From NCBI GenBank assembly GCA_910586215.1, contig CAJUGH010000015.1, positions 1 through 64,000 on the forward strand: a stretch of DNA of 64,000 nucleotides, given 5' to 3'. A program made the position numbers and the translations under genes. This document shows, piece by piece, positions 1 to 9,458 of this stretch (the first letter of the stretch is position 1; every line of letters begins with the position of its first letter). The notes beneath the pieces were generated by a model that saw only the letters and a list, made by a program, of their open reading frames with translations, searched no databases and was not told the DNA's origin. The stretch comes from an uncultured Acetatifactor sp. GTDB taxonomy: Bacteria > Bacillota > Clostridia > Lachnospirales > Lachnospiraceae.

Positions 1-2
1 TG

Positions 3-164
3 TCCGAGAATGTGGAAGTGATGAAACGGGTGGAGGAACTGGCCTGGAATTTTGACCCCGGGTCACTGGGTTTTGCATGGAATGAGGATGTCTGCCAGGA
101 CTACCAGAGGCACTATCCGGAGGTGATGGGGTATCAGGTTCTTAGGCCGGTGAAGAAAGTCTGA
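3..164 (+). CDS. C-terminal end of an unrecognised protein (5' end outside window)
   Basis: The frame is open from the left edge and ends at TGA 162-164, directly followed by a second stop (TAA). The 53 visible residues are mixed hydrophilic and aromatic (ending ...GYQVLRPVKKV) and have the composition of a soluble globular C-terminus. A factor-independent terminator follows about 50 bases downstream, which supports this being a real gene end. No family motif is visible, so no function is assigned. Confidence 0.55.
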   Translation, partial: SENVEVMKRVEELAWNFDPGSLGFAWNEDVCQDYQRHYPEVMGYQVLRPVKKV

Positions 165-214
165 TAAGGAGATAGGTATGGGAGCGCATCCTGTATATGC
201 GCTTCGTGAGGCTG

Positions 215-258
215 AACCGTCCTGACACTTGCATGTTAGGGCGGTTTTCCTTTTTTAG
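215..258 (+). terminator. Rho-independent terminator
   Basis: AACCGTCCT (215-223) pairs with AGGGCGGTT (238-246) with one G-T wobble, followed by TTCCTTTTTT. It closes the partial gene at the left edge. A smaller hairpin (GCGCAT 184-189 / ATGCGC 197-202) precedes it. Confidence 0.8.
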
Positions 259-436
259 TAAATAGGATTGCATTTTAGACATAATATTTCCTGTATGTCA
301 TGGATGCATTCCTTTTTTGACAGAATATCCTGTGTTTTTGGCAGAGCATACACGGCATGTTCAAATACGAAGACATCATAATATGAAGCTTTAATCACGG
401 AAGTATTCAGTATTTGTCTGTTTTTACAGTACCCAC

Positions 437-464
437 TTGACAAGGGCGGAAATTCTGGTATGCT
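437..464 (+). promoter_or_regulatory. Candidate sigma-A promoter
   Basis: A perfect -35 TTGACA (437-442) lies 16 bases from TATGCT (459-464). The AT-rich stretch 259-622 holds no convincing gene; this promoter would give the nuclease gene at 623 a leader of about 150 bases. Confidence 0.45.
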
Positions 465-622
465 ATATGTGAAAGCATACAAATTTCTTGAACACAGTTG
501 TATGAAATTCAGTTTGTCTAAATCTTATTCAGAAACTCTATGCTTTGACACCCTAACTATATTGCAAGGCAGGAGTTTGCGGCACAGCCAGACAGCATCC
601 TTCTGCCGGAACAGGAGGAGTT

Positions 623-1522
623 ATGAAACCTTTGGCAGAAATGAACCTGGTAGATGATTTCCTGGCGCACAGCCTGGCATCCCACAAAACCTACGGGGAG
701 AAAGCGTCCCGTTTTATCCTGGAGTGTATCCTGCAGCGCAGGGTCCGGCATCTCACGGTAGTGTCCCAGAAGACTTGGTACGGAGAGGCTTCGCAAGTCC
801 ATGGAGTACGGCTGGATTTGTACCTGGACGAGGAGGACGGGGAGATTTTTGATATGGAGCCGGACAACAACGGCAGAGCCGGGGATGTGGCGGCGCTGCC
901 CAGAAGGGTAAGGTTCTATCATTCAAAAATTGATGCGGGGAACCTGGCAGCAGGGGAGGATTACAAGGCGCTGCGGAATGTGGTGGTGATCTTTATCGCC
1001 ACATATGATCCTTTTGGATCAAAGAGAATGGTCTATACGATAAAAAACGGCTGTGCGGAGGAGCCAGGCCTGCCCTATGAGGACGGAGCCAGGACGATTT
1101 TTTTGTATACCGGAGGAACGGAAGGGAGGCCGCCGGAGAGGCTGCGGCAGCTTGCCCGGTATATGGAGCACTCCACGGGAGAGAACGCACAGACCGCAGA
1201 ACTGGCAAGGCTGCATGAGATGGTGACGGAAGTAAAAGCAGACAGGGAAGTGGGGCTGGCATATATGAAAGCATTTGAAGTGGAAAAGCGTATTCGGGAT
1301 GAGGGAAGGGCAGAAGGAATAGCAGAGGGAAAAGCAGAAGCTGTCATGGCTCTTCTGGAGGATATTGGCCTGGTCTCAGAGGCTCTGGAGAAGCGGCTTC
1401 GGGAACAGAGGGATCCGGAGGTTCTGCGGAAGTGGCTTAAACTGGCGGCCCGTGCGGAAAGTGTAGAGGAATTTGAAAGGCAGGCAGGGCTGGACCGGGT
1501 AACCGGGGATGGAAGGTGCTGA
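623..1522 (+). CDS. Rpn/PD-(D/E)XK nuclease family transposase-like protein
   Basis: A 299-residue protein of the Rpn (recombination-promoting nuclease, YhgA-like) family. AGGAGGAG at 612-619 fixes the ATG at 623. The nuclease core is at residues 60-82: GVRLDLYLDE gives the conserved Asp (D65) and a following strand ends in E79-P80-D81, where the family usually has (E/Q)xK, so the catalytic Lys may be replaced. The C-terminal third is a charged coil with the EGxAEGxAEG repeat typical of these proteins, then a short helical tail. Family members nick DNA and are often found as multicopy, decaying accessory genes. The neighbour downstream is a pseudogene, consistent with a variable region. Function of this copy is inferred only from the family. 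Confidence 0.8.
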   Translation: MKPLAEMNLVDDFLAHSLASHKTYGEKASRFILECILQRRVRHLTVVSQKTWYGEASQVHGVRLDLYLDEEDGEIFDMEPDNNGRAGDVAALPRRVRFYHSKIDAGNLAAGEDYKALRNVVVIFIATYDPFGSKRMVYTIKNGCAEEPGLPYEDGARTIFLYTGGTEGRPPERLRQLARYMEHSTGENAQTAELARLHEMVTEVKADREVGLAYMKAFEVEKRIRDEGRAEGIAEGKAEAVMALLEDIGLVSEALEKRLREQRDPEVLRKWLKLAARAESVEEFERQAGLDRVTGDGRC

Positions 1523-1872
1523 CAGTTTTTTCCGGATCAGACTCATTGAGTGCCTAAAATGTTTTGAATGGTATCTGTATTAAAGAAAAAAGAGACATAG
1601 GATAAAAAACAAAAGGCCTGTAATAATTTCCTCCAATTGTGTTGGTGGCGTTATTTATCGTGACTTAAATCTGCCCTTTTATTCACCAACTATCAAGTTG
1701 CTCGAAAAGACGAAAGAGGAGGGTGGTTCTAAAACAAAAAAGATGGATATGAGCAGATGTATGATGTCATTTGTGTCCATGGTATGGAAGAAATCTATAA
1801 AAAGCAGGATAGCTTCGGACTGTTTCGGGATGTTATAAAGTGTGGGCAGACATTTTACAGGAGGGAATGAAT
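1523..1872 (+). other. Intergenic stretch, possible gene debris
   Basis: No gene can be supported here. An open frame about 45 codons long runs from 1733 into the pseudogene start (ending at TGA 1868-1870) and has protein-like composition, but has no clear start or family resemblance. AGGAGGG at 1858-1864 serves the ATG at 1873. Confidence 0.3.
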
Positions 1873-3531
1873 ATGGCAATCTCATCAACAGCATATGTAA
1901 AAACCGATATCCGTGCTTCAAAAGGTAACGCTGATTACCCGTCCCAGGCGTTTCGGGAAGACACTTACCATGAGTATGCTGGAAAAATTCTTTTCCGTGG
2001 AGTATGCCGGGCGCAGCGATCTGTTTGAGGGGCTGAGTATCTGGAATGAGGACAAATACCGGGAACTTCAAGGGACATATCCTGTGATTTTCATTAGTTT
2101 TGCTCCTGTGAAGGAGGGTACCTTTCTGGGGGCGCAGAAAAAATGTTCTTTCTCATCGCAGAACTGTACAATCGTTTCGATTTCCTTCTGGACAGCGGAA
2201 TCCTAAAAGAGGATGAAAAAGAATATTACCGTAAGGTATCCTTTGACATGGAAGCCAACATTGCGACAGACGCCTTGAAAGCGCTGTCAGGCTTTCTGGC
2301 AAGATATTATGGGAAAAAAGTAATCATTCTTCTGGATGAATATGATACGCCCATGCAGGAGGCATGTGTCTATGGCTACTGGGAAGATCTGGTGCTTTAT
2401 ACCAGGAGCCTGTTTAATGCCACTTTTAAGACGAATCCCTATATTGAGCGGGCTATTATGACGGGGATTACTCGGATCAGCAAAGAGTCCATGTTCTCTG
2501 ATCTGAACAATCTGAAAGTGGTGTCGGTTACTTCAGATGTGTATGGGGATAGTTTTGGCTTCACGGAGGAGGAAGTATTTGCCGCACTGGAAGAACATTC
2601 CATGGCAGACCGAAAAGAGGAAGTGAAGATGTGGTATGATGGGTTTGCTTTTGGCAAATGGGAGGACATCTATAATCCATGGTCTATTATAAACTATCTG
2701 GATACAGGTGGTATAGCGCGGCCTTACTGGGTAAATACCAGTTCCAACAGTCTGGCTGGAAAACTGGTTCAGGAGGGCAGCCCGGAACTTAAGATGACAA
2801 TGGAAGGACTGCTGCAGGGAGGGACTTTCCACGCTTTCCTGGATGAGCAGATTGTATTTGGCGAACTGGAGAAGGGGGAAGAGGCCGTCTGGAGCCTGCT
2901 ACTTGCCAGCGGATATATAAAAGCCATATCAGCGGCATTGAATATGGAACATATGGAAATGGAGTATGAACTGAAACTCACTAACATGGAAGTGCGCTTT
3001 ATGTTTCTGCAGATGATCAGAAAGTGGTTTGGCAGGTGCCGCGGAATGCACGACAGGTTTGTGAAGGCGCTGCTTTCTGATGATTTGGAGGGAATGAATG
3101 CTTATATGAACGAGGTTTCCGGTGAAATGTTCAGCAGCTTTGACACCGGGAAAAAACCCTCTGCAAAAGCGCAGCCGGAACGTTTTTACCATGGGTTTGT
3201 ACTGGGACTTCTGGCACAAATCCAGGATCGTTATATCATAACTTCCAACAAGGAAAGCGGACTGGGACGGTATGATATCATGATAGAGCCTAAAAAGCCA
3301 GGAGAGGTAGCTTTTATTATTGAATTTAAAGTGGTCCACGCAAAAAGAAAAGAAACTTTGGAAGACGGAGTAAAGGCTGCACTACAGCAGATTGAAGAGA
3401 AGCGGTATGAAACTGTGTTGTTAAACAGAGGAATTGCACCAGAACAAATTAGGAAGTACGGATTTGCCTTTGAGGGGAGCCAGGTGCTGATTGGGAGAGG
3501 AAAGCATGTTTCGACAGGTCTGTCTGGATGA
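1873..3531 (+). pseudogene. Broken DUF1703-type AAA-ATPase/PD-(D/E)XK nuclease gene
   Basis: This is a relic of the AAA-ATPase-like family that pairs an N-terminal P-loop ATPase with a C-terminal PD-(D/E)XK nuclease. Three pieces in different frames make one protein. The first (1873 to about 1920) gives the family N-terminus up to KTDIRAS; about 30 codons that normally carry the VDKT segment are missing; frame 2 resumes with the Walker A region VTLITRPRRFGKTLTMSM and runs to about 2140. There a run of six A (2138-2143 region) where seven would keep frame shifts reading to the third piece, which runs intact to 3531 and contains LLDEYDTPM (Walker B-like) and the C-terminal nuclease motif YDIMIEP...FIIEFKV. 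With a deletion and a frameshift the full protein cannot be made, though the last 460 codons remain open. Confidence 0.8.
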
Positions 3532-3592
3532 AAACTCCTGTACAGATTAGCAGAAAAACATAACGTAACAGGATAAAAAGAGGAGTACCACC

Positions 3593-4837
3593 ATGTCTTA
3601 CAGCGAGGTAATCAAAAATTTTAACCGCATCCGGGACTATATGCGGGAATTCTATGTCTACGGTTTCAAGGGACGGGACGGATTCCCCTATAAGAGTGGG
3701 CGTTCCTACGATGATGAGCGGCGGCGCCTGGAAAGCTGGCTGGGGGATTACATGGGGTTTTACCAGACGCCGGAAGGAAAGAGGGTATTTCTCTCCATAG
3801 ACAGCCGCAGTGTGCGACACAATCCACTCTACAAGGCCTGGAAGGCCAGGAGTTTTACAGACGGGGATATTACCCTTCATTTCATACTGCTGGATATACT
3901 GGCCTCTGCGGAACAGGCCCTGTGCCTGGGGGAGATCCTGACAGAGATTGACCGGTATCTTTCCGGTTTCCAGGAACCGAGGATTTATGACGAATCCACA
4001 GTGCGCAGGAAGCTGAAGGAATACGTGTCAGAGGGCATCCTGATGGCACACAGGAAGGGGAAGGTGGTATATTACAGCCGGGCAGAAGATACGCCCCTGC
4101 CTGGCAGGGACATGTTGGACTTTTTCTCAGAGACAGCACCTTGCGGGGTGATTGGGTCCTTCCTGCTGGATAAGGGGACCGGGCAGGAGGGGATCTTTGC
4201 ATGCAAGCATCACTATATCACAGGGGCTCTGGACAGTGAGATCCTGTGCCGGCTTTTCCTGGCAATGGGGGAGGAGAGGGCAGTCACCCTGGAGATGACT
4301 CCCAGGCGTGGGAACCTGGTTTCCCGGAACACGGTTGTTCCCCTGCAAATCATGGCCAGCGCACAGGGGGGCCGCCAGTATCTGATGGCTTATGTGCCTG
4401 GCAGCAACCGCATCCGGTCTTTCCGGCTGGATCATATTGCCCTGGTCAGGACGGGGGAGAGAAGTCCCCGGTTCCATGAATTACGGCAGACGTTGGATGG
4501 GATGCGGGCCCACATGTGGGGAATCAGTACCCAGGGCCGGACAGGGCAGCGTATGGGGCATGTGGAATTTACCGTGCAGTATGATGACCAGGAGCAGCAT
4601 ATCCACAGGCGGCTGGAGCGGGAGAAGCGGTGCGGAAGGGTTGAGAGGATTGATCGGAATACCAGCCGGTTTTCAGCAGATGTGTATGATGCCAGTGAAC
4701 TGGTTCCCTGGATCCGTACCTTTATCTGCCGCATTACGGACGTCCACTTTTCGGATGCCTCACTGGAGACCCGGTTTGGGGAGGATCTGAAGACAATGTA
4801 CAGGCTGTATGGACTGGAAGGCGGTGATAGCATATGA
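3593..4837 (+). CDS. WYL-domain transcriptional regulator (first of a pair)
   Basis: A 414-residue protein with a WYL domain at about residues 253-290 (GGRQYLMAYVPGSNRIRSF then RLDHI), the ligand-sensing SH3-like fold used by DNA-binding regulators of stress, DNA-damage and defence genes. The N-terminal 110 residues are rich in charged helices and would form a winged-helix region; STVRRKLKEYVSEGIL at about residue 138 looks like its recognition part. GAGG at 3581-3584 precedes the ATG. The gene overlaps the next WYL gene by four bases (ATGA 4834-4837), so the two are translationally coupled and probably act as a heterodimer. The next gene on the strand is rtcB. Ligand and targets are unknown; the regulator role is from the family. 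Confidence 0.8.
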   Translation: MSYSEVIKNFNRIRDYMREFYVYGFKGRDGFPYKSGRSYDDERRRLESWLGDYMGFYQTPEGKRVFLSIDSRSVRHNPLYKAWKARSFTDGDITLHFILLDILASAEQALCLGEILTEIDRYLSGFQEPRIYDESTVRRKLKEYVSEGILMAHRKGKVVYYSRAEDTPLPGRDMLDFFSETAPCGVIGSFLLDKGTGQEGIFACKHHYITGALDSEILCRLFLAMGEERAVTLEMTPRRGNLVSRNTVVPLQIMASAQGGRQYLMAYVPGSNRIRSFRLDHIALVRTGERSPRFHELRQTLDGMRAHMWGISTQGRTGQRMGHVEFTVQYDDQEQHIHRRLEREKRCGRVERIDRNTSRFSADVYDASELVPWIRTFICRITDVHFSDASLETRFGEDLKTMYRLYGLEGGDSI

Positions 4838-5799
4838 TTTTCAGTGAACTTTACAGCGCCTATTACAACGCGGTTGCTGCAATCCTGAAGGCAGCCATAG
4901 ACCATCCCCTGCAGGGAGAGGAACTGCGGGAGATTGTAAGGCAGCATGCCTTCGGGGAGAGCATCCTGCAGGTGGAACCGGCCCTGCGGGAAGGAAGATG
5001 GCAGCTTCTTAGGCCGGACGGGACAACGCCGGTCCGGAAGGAACCTTCCATGCCGCTGACACTGCTTCAGAAACGCTGGCTGAAGGCAATATCCCTGGAT
5101 CCCAGGATCCGTCTGTTCCAGGAGGAACCCCTGGACCTGCCAGGGCTTTCCCAGGCGGAACCTCTGTTTACCCCGAAGGATTATGTCATCTTCGACCGGT
5201 ATCTGGACGGAGATGCCTATGAGGATGAGACGTACCAGGCCAATTTCCGGCTGCTGGTGGATGCCATTCACTGCCAGTACCCGGTCAGCATAGAGATGGA
5301 GAGTGGCAAAGGGAGACGGGTACATACAGTTCTGCTCCCCAGGTACCTGGAATATTCGGAAAAAGATGACAAGTTCCGGCTGGTGGGTTCCGGCAGGCGT
5401 TCTAGGGTCACGGTGAACCTGGGAAGGATCCGCAAATGTGAAAAATACAGGAAGGTTTATGGCGCTTTCTCCACAAAACCAACAGGAGAGGCAGATTTGC
5501 AGAGAGAAATGCCTTTCCAGGCAGAAGCGGCTCCCCATACAGAAAATGTTACCTTCGAACTGACCGACCAAAGAAATGCCCTGGAGCGCGTCCTGCTTCA
5601 TTTTGCACACCTGGAGAAACGGGCAGAAGAGCTTGGGGGCAATCGGTACAGGGTAACGATAGATTATGACAGGGAAGACGAGACAGAGATCCTGATCCGG
5701 ATTCTCTCCTTCGGACCCATGGTAAAGGTGGTGGCACCCAGGCATTTTGTAGAACTTATAAAAGAGCGGCTAAGGAGTCAGAGAAGTTGGGAACGCTGA
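4834..5799 (+). CDS. WYL-domain regulator (second of a pair)
   Basis: A 321-residue companion of the preceding gene, starting within its stop codon. It has a WYL-like core at about residues 150-205 (VHTVLLPRYLEYSEKDDKF, then RLVGSGRRSRVTVNLGRI) and a C-terminal WCX-like extension (residues 235-315) ending in a strand-helix pattern with FGPMVKVVAPRHFVELI. No recognisable helix-turn-helix is seen at the N-terminus, so DNA binding may depend on the partner. No terminator separates it from rtcB about 310 bases downstream. An unbroken minus-strand reading frame across this gene is a codon-bias shadow. Confidence 0.75.
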   Translation: MIFSELYSAYYNAVAAILKAAIDHPLQGEELREIVRQHAFGESILQVEPALREGRWQLLRPDGTTPVRKEPSMPLTLLQKRWLKAISLDPRIRLFQEEPLDLPGLSQAEPLFTPKDYVIFDRYLDGDAYEDETYQANFRLLVDAIHCQYPVSIEMESGKGRRVHTVLLPRYLEYSEKDDKFRLVGSGRRSRVTVNLGRIRKCEKYRKVYGAFSTKPTGEADLQREMPFQAEAAPHTENVTFELTDQRNALERVLLHFAHLEKRAEELGGNRYRVTIDYDREDETEILIRILSFGPMVKVVAPRHFVELIKERLRSQRSWER

Positions 5800-5970
5800 A
5801 AAACAGTTTTCAGGTGTTCGCAACTTTTTTTCCGGGATAAATGTCCGGTAGGGATATAGAATGATTACTGTTCACTGGTGCCACCGCGAGGTATTTTCAC
5901 GCGTCTTCTGCGTGACAAACCCAGGCAATCTTGACTGCCTTGACAACCTGCGCCAAAACGCCTGCATTTG

Positions 5971-6090
5971 GAGCAGAGAAGGACAGAGAAGGACAGAGAA
6001 GGACAGAGAAGGACAGAGAAGGACAGAGAAGGACAAAGAAGGACAAAGAAGGACAGAGAAGGACAAAGAAGGACAAAGAAGAGCAAAGAA
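5971..6090 (+). repeat. Tandem array of a 10-bp purine repeat in the rtcB leader
   Basis: Twelve copies of GGA-CA-R-AGAA type units (GGACAGAGAA or GGACAAAGAA) lie head to tail; ten (5981-6080) are near perfect and the outer two begin GAGCA. The unit length equals one helical turn and is not a multiple of three. The array is purine-only except for one C per unit, has no stop in any + frame, and ends about 20 bases before the rtcB start, merging into its GAAGGAGG ribosome binding site. Confidence 0.95.
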
Positions 6091-6108
6091 GAGAAGGAGG
6101 GTGGAACG

Positions 6109-7353
6109 ATGCTGGAAATAAGGGGAAAAGTTAACACGGCCATCTGCTATGCAAAGGTTGTGGAAGATGACGCAATCGAGCAGATCCGCAGGATGTGCGA
6201 TTATGCGCTGACCGAGGGCAGCAGGATCCGGATCATGCCGGATGTACATGCGGGAAAAGGCTGCACCATCGGCACCACCATGACCATCGTGGACAAGGCC
6301 TGTCCCAATGTTGTGGGGGTTGACATTGGCTGCGGCATGTACACGGTAAAACTGGAGGACAGGGATCTGGATTGTCGGAACATAGATGAAGCCTGCCATT
6401 TCATCCCTTCTGGCATGAACGTCTGGGAGGGCAGAAGGGAGAGATTTGACTTGACAGCCCTTCGCTGCTACCGTTCCCTTCGTGACTCCAAAAGGCTGGA
6501 GCGTTCCCTGGGCACCCTGGGCGGCGGGAATCATTTTATCGAGGTGGACAGGGCTTCTGACGGAGCCTGTTACCTGGTGATTCACTCTGGCAGCCGTAAC
6601 CTGGGCAAACAGGTGGCAGAGATTTACCAGCAGATCGCCATTGACTTACATAGGGGAAAGGAAGACTACTTCAGGCAGAGGGATGAGATCATCCGCACCT
6701 ACAAGGCAGAGGGCAGAAGGGACGGGATCCAGGAAGCCTTGAAAGAGTTGCAGAGGCAGTATGTGGAACAGGACCTGCTGATTCCGGAGGATATCTGCTG
6801 GCTCTATGGATCCTTCCTGGAGGATTATCTTCACGATGTGGAGATCTGCCAGGCATTTGCCAGAAGAAGCAGGGAGATCATGGCAGAAGTGATCCTGGAG
6901 AGGACGGGCATGAGGGCTTTGGAAGGCTTCCACACCATCCACAATTACATTGACACCAGGGAGATGATCCTTAGGAAAGGGGCCATTGCGGCACATGCAG
7001 GAGAGCGGGTACTGATTCCCATCAACATGCGTGATGGGTCTGTCCTTGCAGTGGGCAGGGGGAATCCCCAGTGGAATGACTCTGCACCCCACGGCGCCGG
7101 CAGGCTTATGTCCCGGACCAGGGCAAAGGCAACCCTGGACATGGCTGCCTACCAGGCGGCCATGAAAGGGATCTACACCACCTCTGTCAATGAGAAGACC
7201 CTTGACGAGGCCCCCCAGGCGTACAAATCCCTGGAGGACATCCTGGATGTGATCCAGGAATCCGTGGATGTGCTGGATATCATGAAGCCGGTGTTCAACT
7301 TCAAGGCTGCTGATGACGGGATGCCCTGGAAGAAGAAAAAGGAGCTTTCATAG
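6109..7353 (+). CDS. rtcB: RtcB family RNA-splicing ligase
   Basis: A 414-residue RtcB, which joins 2',3'-cyclic phosphate or 3'-phosphate RNA ends to 5'-OH ends using GTP and Mn2+. Expected motifs are present in order: DVHAGKGCTIG (about 45), GVDIGCGM with the metal Cys (about 71-78), GTLGGGNHFIEV (about 135), HSGSRNLGK (about 158), FHTIHNY (about 274) and APHGAGRLMSR (about 326), whose His is the guanylylation site in known RtcB proteins. The ATG at 6109 is chosen because GAAGGAGG sits at 6094-6100 and homology begins there; the frame is open upstream only because it crosses the 10-bp repeat array. It follows two WYL regulators, which may control it in response to RNA or DNA damage; that link is inferred. 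Confidence 0.95.
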   Translation: MLEIRGKVNTAICYAKVVEDDAIEQIRRMCDYALTEGSRIRIMPDVHAGKGCTIGTTMTIVDKACPNVVGVDIGCGMYTVKLEDRDLDCRNIDEACHFIPSGMNVWEGRRERFDLTALRCYRSLRDSKRLERSLGTLGGGNHFIEVDRASDGACYLVIHSGSRNLGKQVAEIYQQIAIDLHRGKEDYFRQRDEIIRTYKAEGRRDGIQEALKELQRQYVEQDLLIPEDICWLYGSFLEDYLHDVEICQAFARRSREIMAEVILERTGMRALEGFHTIHNYIDTREMILRKGAIAAHAGERVLIPINMRDGSVLAVGRGNPQWNDSAPHGAGRLMSRTRAKATLDMAAYQAAMKGIYTTSVNEKTLDEAPQAYKSLEDILDVIQESVDVLDIMKPVFNFKAADDGMPWKKKKELS

Positions 7354-7373
7354 CCTTTTGTGCGGCAGGGCAT

Positions 7374-8222
7374 TTAAGGGGTAGTGGAACTGCGGGAGCC
7401 CTGTAGGGAGGTTTGTTTTTCTCCGGACAGATACCATAGGTAGGAAAGGGTAGTATCTGTCCGGGGGGTGTTGGCAAGGATTCCCAGATAGACCGTATCT
7501 TCGAATCCGGCCTGTTTGATATAGGGACATCTGGACAGGTCCAGGCCGAAACAATGTGTTTCCGTAACCGCGGCGTAGGAAAGAGAAGCATCCAACACCA
7601 TGTCGTCCGCATTGTCCTCCAGAACGACAACATTGCTGATAAGGGATGGCTGCAAAGCCTGGTACAGTTCGGGATCCTGTGTGGAGAGGAAGCTGTCCAG
7701 GTCCAGCAGGTAGCCGTTCTGAGAAAAGGCATCAAAAGCTTCCCTGTTCATCAAGACTACATCCAGCAGTTTTCCTTCAATGGCAGCCAGGATTTTTATA
7801 CGGGAAGCATAGGTGTATTCATGCCATTCGCTCCACTCATTATCTGTCAGATAGAGACCAGAATAGAACTGGAGTGTCGTTTTAGAGGCATCTGCCTGTA
7901 GATAGTCCATAAAACCCTGGTTAAGCTGTCCGGCCAGGGTCTCACTGGCATTTACATTCACCAGGGCAGTGTATAGAAGGGTATCCTTATGGGTAAGGTG
8001 CCCATGGATATTCCAGCCGATGAAATACAGAAAAAGGCAGAGAATCACCAGGGGAAACTTGTAATAAGCCAGGATATGCTGTATCCACTTCAAGCCGTGC
8101 AGGGTGCCCAGATGGTCATCGTGAAGAATGGAACCCAGATATCTGCTTAGGAGGACGGACGGGTATCTGGCGCAAAGTCTGTTGTCGATTTCATAACTTT
8201 CAAGAGCCTCCTTTCTGCTGCC
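7374..8222 (-). pseudogene. 5'-truncated membrane-anchored protein
   Basis: The frame runs from 8222 (just after an in-frame TAA on this strand) down to 7374. The reading SYEIDNRLCARYPSVLLSRY continues into a single membrane helix (FPLVILCLFLYFIGWNIHG) and an approximately 200-residue outside part rich in Asp and Tyr. The open frame has no ATG near its beginning; the first usable codon is a TTG at 8091-8093 without a ribosome binding site and would cut off the cytoplasmic stretch. The arrangement (cytosolic helix, one TM, large outer domain) resembles lachnospiral proteins of unknown function. I read it as having lost its start in the same event that beheaded the adjacent GH32 gene. If translation does begin at the TTG, the product is 239 residues. 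Confidence 0.6.
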
Positions 8223-8278
8223 TTACAGAGGCTGTTGTCCGGCTGCCTGGTCTATGGTGCCCTGTCCTTCTTCCTGGC

Positions 8279-9310
8279 TTGCTTTTTCCTCGCATAGCAG
8301 GAAGCAGCCGGTATGATTTCCGGGATCCGAAGATGTGGCAGGAAGCGGACGGTTCCTACCGCTGTGTCATCGGGAACCGGGCGGCGGACGACAGCGGCCA
8401 GATCCTGCTCTTCTCCAGCCAGGATGGTTTCAGCTGGCATTACGTGAAGGTGCTGGCGGCCAACCGGAACCGGTTCGGGAAGATGTGGGAGTGCCCGGAT
8501 TTCTTCCCCCTGGACGGGAAATGGGTGCTGCTTACCAGTCCCCAGGACATGCTTCCCTCCGGCTTTGAGTACCATAACGGCAACGGCACCCTCTGCCTGA
8601 TCGGGGACTACGACAGGGAGAAGGAAGAGTTCGCGGAGATTTCTGACCAGTCGGTGGACTACGGGATAGATTTCTACGCGGCCCAGACGATCCTGACCCC
8701 GGACGGACGCCGGGTGATGATTGGCTGGATGCAGAACTGGGATACCTGCAACCACAGGAGGAAGCAGGAGGAGGCATGGTTCGGCCAGATGAGCCTGCCC
8801 AGGGAACTGTCCATCCGGGACGGGCGCCTGTACCAGAAGCCGGTCAGGGAGCTGGAGGGGATGCGTTCCGGCCGGGTATCTTATACGGATGTGACCGTAT
8901 CCGGTACGGTGAGACTGGAAGGGATCAGGGGGCGCCGGATCGACATGGAACTGACAGTCCGGCCGGCAGAGGGCTGCGACCTGTACCGGAAGTTCGCAGT
9001 CCGCTTTGCACAAAATGAATCATACTATACCTCCCTGGGCTTCCGCCCGGCAGAGTCGGTGCTGAAGGTGGACAGGAAATTCTCCGGGTCCAGGAGGGCC
9101 ATCATCCACCAGCGGCGCAGCCTGGTGAACCACCGGGACGGCGAACTGAAACTTCGGATCATCCTGGACCGGTTCAGCGCGGAGGTCTTCGTCAATGACG
9201 GGGAGCAGGTACTCTCTGCCGTGCTGTACACGGAGCAGGAGGCAGAGGGGATTTCCTTTATCGCGGACGGCACAGTGAGCCTGGATGTGGTGAAATACGA
9301 CCTGGCCTGA
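8279..9310 (+). pseudogene. 5'-truncated GH32 sucrose-6-phosphate hydrolase/fructosidase
   Basis: Homology to glycoside hydrolase family 32 begins at about 8303 with SSRYDFRDPKMW, which carries the transition-state-stabilising RDP motif; WECPDFF supplies the acid/base Glu of the EC motif at about residue 63. The C-terminal beta-sandwich (about 190-343) is complete to FIADGTVSLDVVKYDLA. Missing are the first 130-150 residues of the family, including the NDPNG motif with the nucleophilic Asp, so the product cannot be an active hydrolase. The frame is open upstream to 8213 but with unrelated sequence, and the only start is a TTG at 8279 without a ribosome binding site. The loss shares a junction with the divergent gene on the other strand. 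Confidence 0.85.
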
Positions 9311-9428
9311 TCCATCCCGGTGGGCTTCTCTGTCTGCCTTGGATGACAAAAGTCATGGGCATTTCCGAAGCAGTCTGGCTGCCCTGGCATCATCCAGGAT
9401 ATGAATATCAGATGATACGATGCGCCTT

Positions 9429-9458
9429 AAGGCTGCGGCAGAATCTGCCGCAGCCTTT
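9429..9458 (+). terminator. Strong hairpin after the GH32 relic
   Basis: AAGGCTGCGGCA (9429-9440) pairs perfectly with TGCCGCAGCCTT (9446-9457); including a G-C closing pair the loop is three bases. The trailing T run is short (TTTG), and A residues on the left side make it plausible in both directions. Confidence 0.65.

Noticed and set aside
255..482. 75-codon minus-strand frame in the AT-rich region near the left edge
   Set aside because: No ribosome binding site, no family resemblance, and it overlaps a terminator and a good + strand promoter.
4432..5745. 437-codon antisense frame opposite the WYL genes
   Set aside because: Same codon-bias effect; the WYL pair has coupled starts and domain motifs.
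5971..6090. A CRISPR array
   Set aside because: Units are contiguous 10-bp repeats without spacers, and no cas genes are present.
5861..6134. Several short frames through the 10-bp repeat array, on both strands
   Set aside because: The array has no stop codons in any + frame because of its composition; rtcB homology begins only at 6109.
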